Shown: positions 43,313 through 44,788 of the stretch, in pieces
How positions within the stretch are numbered: the stretch's first letter is position 1
Layout: every line of letters starts with the position of its first letter
Assembly (NCBI GenBank): GCA_023266235.1
Contig: JAHFRL010000027.1
Location: 1-44,788, forward strand
Origin: Betaproteobacteria bacterium
GTDB taxonomy: Bacteria; Pseudomonadota; Gammaproteobacteria; Burkholderiales; SG8-41
DNA length: 44,788 nt
Direction: 5' to 3'
Made by a program: the position numbers and the translations under genes
The notes under the pieces: generated by a model
Databases searched by the model: none
Told to the model about the DNA's origin: nothing
Seen by the model: the letters and a program-made list of their open reading frames with translations, nothing else

Positions 43313-43981
43313 TCAGTTACCCGAAGGCGGGCGTGGTCCGGCAAGTTTGCGTTCGACGGCGAACACCGCCGCCTCGACGCGCGAGGACAGATTAAGCTTG
43401 CTGAGGATGTGCCGGACGTGCATCTTGACCGTGTCGTGGCTGATGTTGAGCGCGCGCGCGATCGTCTTGTTGCTCTGGCCTTGCGCGAGGTGCGACAGGA
43501 TTTCACGCTCGCGCTGCGTGAGCTGGTCCAGCAGCGAGCCGGCGCCGCCGCGCTTGCCGTCGAGCAGACTGACCAGTTTCGCGGTCATCGCCGGCGCCAC
43601 CACTGTTTCGCCGCGCGCGGCGCGCTGCACCGCGTCCACCACTTCATCAGGCTCCATGTCCTTGAGCAGGTAACCGCGGGCGCCGGCGCGCAGCGCGTTG
43701 GCGAGGTCTTCCGCGGCGTTGCTCACCGTCAGGAGCAGGGTGGGGACGGTGATTCCCTCCTCGCGCAACTGCTTCAGCAGCGTCGCCCCGTCGACCAGCG
43801 GCATGTGCAGGTCGACGATGGCGACGTCGGGTTTCTGCTCTTTCAGCAGCCGCCGCGCCTCGTCGGCGTTGCCGGTGATACCCACGACCTTGATGATGCC
43901 GTCGCGTTCCAGCAATTCCGCCAGGCCCTTGCGGAACAGCGTATGGTCATCGACCAGAACGACGCGAATCGGCTGCGTCAT
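43313..43981 (-). CDS. NarL/FixJ-family response regulator
   Basis: The 222-residue product has a receiver domain with acidic Asp11-Asp12 (VVLVDDHTLFRKGL), the phosphorylated Asp57 in VAIVDLHMPLVDGA and the lysine in YLLKDMEPDEVVDA, and a LuxR-type helix-turn-helix at about 150-210 (LTQREREILSHLAQGQSNKT, then IARALNISHDTVKMHVRHIL). This is the NarL arrangement. ATG 43981 overlaps the stop of the upstream kinase gene by four bases on the minus strand, so the two are one two-component system. The target genes are unknown; proximity to the dsr operon makes sulfur or nitrate control possible. Confidence 0.93.
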   Translation of the reverse strand: MTQPIRVVLVDDHTLFRKGLAELLERDGIIKVVGITGNADEARRLLKEQKPDVAIVDLHMPLVDGATLLKQLREEGITVPTLLLTVSNAAEDLANALRAGARGYLLKDMEPDEVVDAVQRAARGETVVAPAMTAKLVSLLDGKRGGAGSLLDQLTQREREILSHLAQGQSNKTIARALNISHDTVKMHVRHILSKLNLSSRVEAAVFAVERKLAGPRPPSGN

Positions 43982-44788
43982 GCTTTTCTCACCCTGCGCT
44001 GGCCCGCCGCGGGAAATTTAAGCTGAATCCTGGTGCTTTTACCCGCGCGGCTCGTAACGTCGACGCTGCCGCCGAGCAGCTGGGCGCGTTCGCGCATGAT
44101 ATTCATGCCGAAATGCATGCCGAACCGGGTTTGCCCGGTCCCGCTCATGCCGATGCCGTCGTCCTCCATTGTCACGAGATAAAAGTCGGCCGTCATCTCC
44201 ACGCTGATGCGCACGTGCCGTGCCTGTGAATGCTTGGAGACATTGGCCAGCGCTTCCTGCACGATATGGAACACTTGGATTTCCTGGTCAGGCGTGAGGT
44301 TCATGTCCGGAGCCAGGTTCACGAACTCGGCCTTAATACCGGTCTGGCTGGAGAAATTGTCGGCCACGTCCTGGAGCGTTGGTATCAATCCGCGCGGATC
44401 CATGCGGTGGCGGAATTGGGTCAGCAACTCGCGCAGCCGCGCGTAGGCCGATTCCATCGCTTCATCCACGTCGCCCAGATATTTTTTGGCAAGCGGATCG
44501 TCGCCGGTCTGGATGGCCTCGTTGAGCAACGCCAGGCGCATTTTCATGTAGGCCAGCGTTTGCGCCAGCGAGTCATGGATTTCGTTGGCCAGCATCTGGC
44601 GCTCGTTCACCAGCGTGATGCGGGTGTTTTCGCGGGTAAGGCGGGCGTTTTCGAGCGCCATGCCGAGGTGTTCGCTGATCGAGTTGAACAACAGCGCGAT
44701 GTCTTCCGGTACTGGATCGTCGCTCGACAGGAACAGGTTGTACACCCCCATGACCTTGCCCTTGTTCCGCAGCGGGATGGCGATCACG
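43978..44788 (-). CDS. NarX-like sensor histidine kinase, C-terminal part (5' end outside window)
   Basis: The visible ~270 residues begin within a GAF-like domain (AIPLRNKGKVMGVYNLFLSS), followed by a HisKA_3 dimerisation domain with the phosphorylated histidine in LANEIHDSLAQTLAYMKMRL and an HATPase domain with the N box QEALANVSKHSQARHV, the G1 box EDDGIGMSG and the closing GGSVDVTSRAGKSTRIQLKF. The input region and any membrane segments lie beyond the window edge. The pairing with a NarL-type regulator, overlapping by four bases, is that of NarXL-type systems. The signal sensed cannot be told from this part. Confidence 0.92.
   Translation of the reverse strand, partial: VIAIPLRNKGKVMGVYNLFLSSDDPVPEDIALLFNSISEHLGMALENARLTRENTRITLVNERQMLANEIHDSLAQTLAYMKMRLALLNEAIQTGDDPLAKKYLGDVDEAMESAYARLRELLTQFRHRMDPRGLIPTLQDVADNFSSQTGIKAEFVNLAPDMNLTPDQEIQVFHIVQEALANVSKHSQARHVRISVEMTADFYLVTMEDDGIGMSGTGQTRFGMHFGMNIMRERAQLLGGSVDVTSRAGKSTRIQLKFPAAGQRRVRKA

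Overview
The window is about 44.8 kb of G+C-rich, densely coded bacterial chromosome. It looks like a betaproteobacterium (Nitrosomonadales/Thiobacillus-like is my best guess) that oxidises reduced sulfur compounds. Two things support this: the gene order gyrA-serC-serA-pheA-hisC-tyrA-aroA-cmk-rpsA-ihfB-lapA-lapB-pyrF-ugd-hldA-hldD-cysM, familiar from Betaproteobacteria, and a complete reverse dissimilatory sulfite reductase locus dsrABEFHCMKLJOPN with the oxidative markers dsrEFH and dsrL and no dsrD.

Layout. 1-9 kb: the 3' end of gyrA, then serine and aromatic amino acid synthesis (serC, serA, pheA, hisC, tyrA, aroA) and cmk. 9-13 kb: rpsA, ihfB, lapA, lapB, pyrF. 13-18 kb: envelope sugar genes (ugd, hldA, hldD) and cysM. 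17.7-20.3 kb: a ydbH-ynbE-ydbL intermembrane lipid transport set. 20.3-25.8 kb: a PolB-like exonuclease, rlmD, a Bax-inhibitor-1 membrane protein (minus strand), tRNA-Ser(UGA), queD, a small HTH protein and lysC. 25.8-26.1 kb: tRNA-Ser(GCU) preceded by two 118-bp tandem units, each starting with a copy of the first 20 bases of that tRNA. 26.5-28.5 kb: a leftward four-gene set. 28.9-43.3 kb: the rightward dsr operon, extended by a dihydrolipoamide-dehydrogenase-like gene and a uroporphyrinogen-III methyltransferase gene. 43.3 kb to the end: a leftward NarX/NarL-type two-component pair, cut by the window edge.

How the genes work together. DsrEFH pass sulfane sulfur to DsrC; DsrAB (siroheme) oxidise it to sulfite; DsrMKJOP link DsrC thiols to the membrane electron pool; DsrL feeds electrons to pyridine nucleotide. 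CobA and DsrN supply and amidate siroheme in the same transcription unit. The divergent leftward set encodes a 77-aa protein, a Cas6-like (Cmx6/MYXAN-type) RAMP-fold protein, a protein made of two fused TusA sulfur-carrier domains, and a 200-aa helical protein. No CRISPR array or other cas gene is present. This is the best candidate here for an undescribed system: an RNA-binding fold placed inside a sulfur-trafficking locus.

A second layer of structure is a set of low-complexity intergenic repeats built from tandem 7-mers (GAGGATT, GTGAGGA, CTCTGCA, GATCCTC, TGAAGGG) or 9-mers, often as inverted arms. They recur at about ten gene junctions, supply the stop codons of gyrA, pheA, tyrA, hldA and queD, and overlap the starts of hldA and dsrP. 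Family names rest on motifs and remembered family features; no database search was run.
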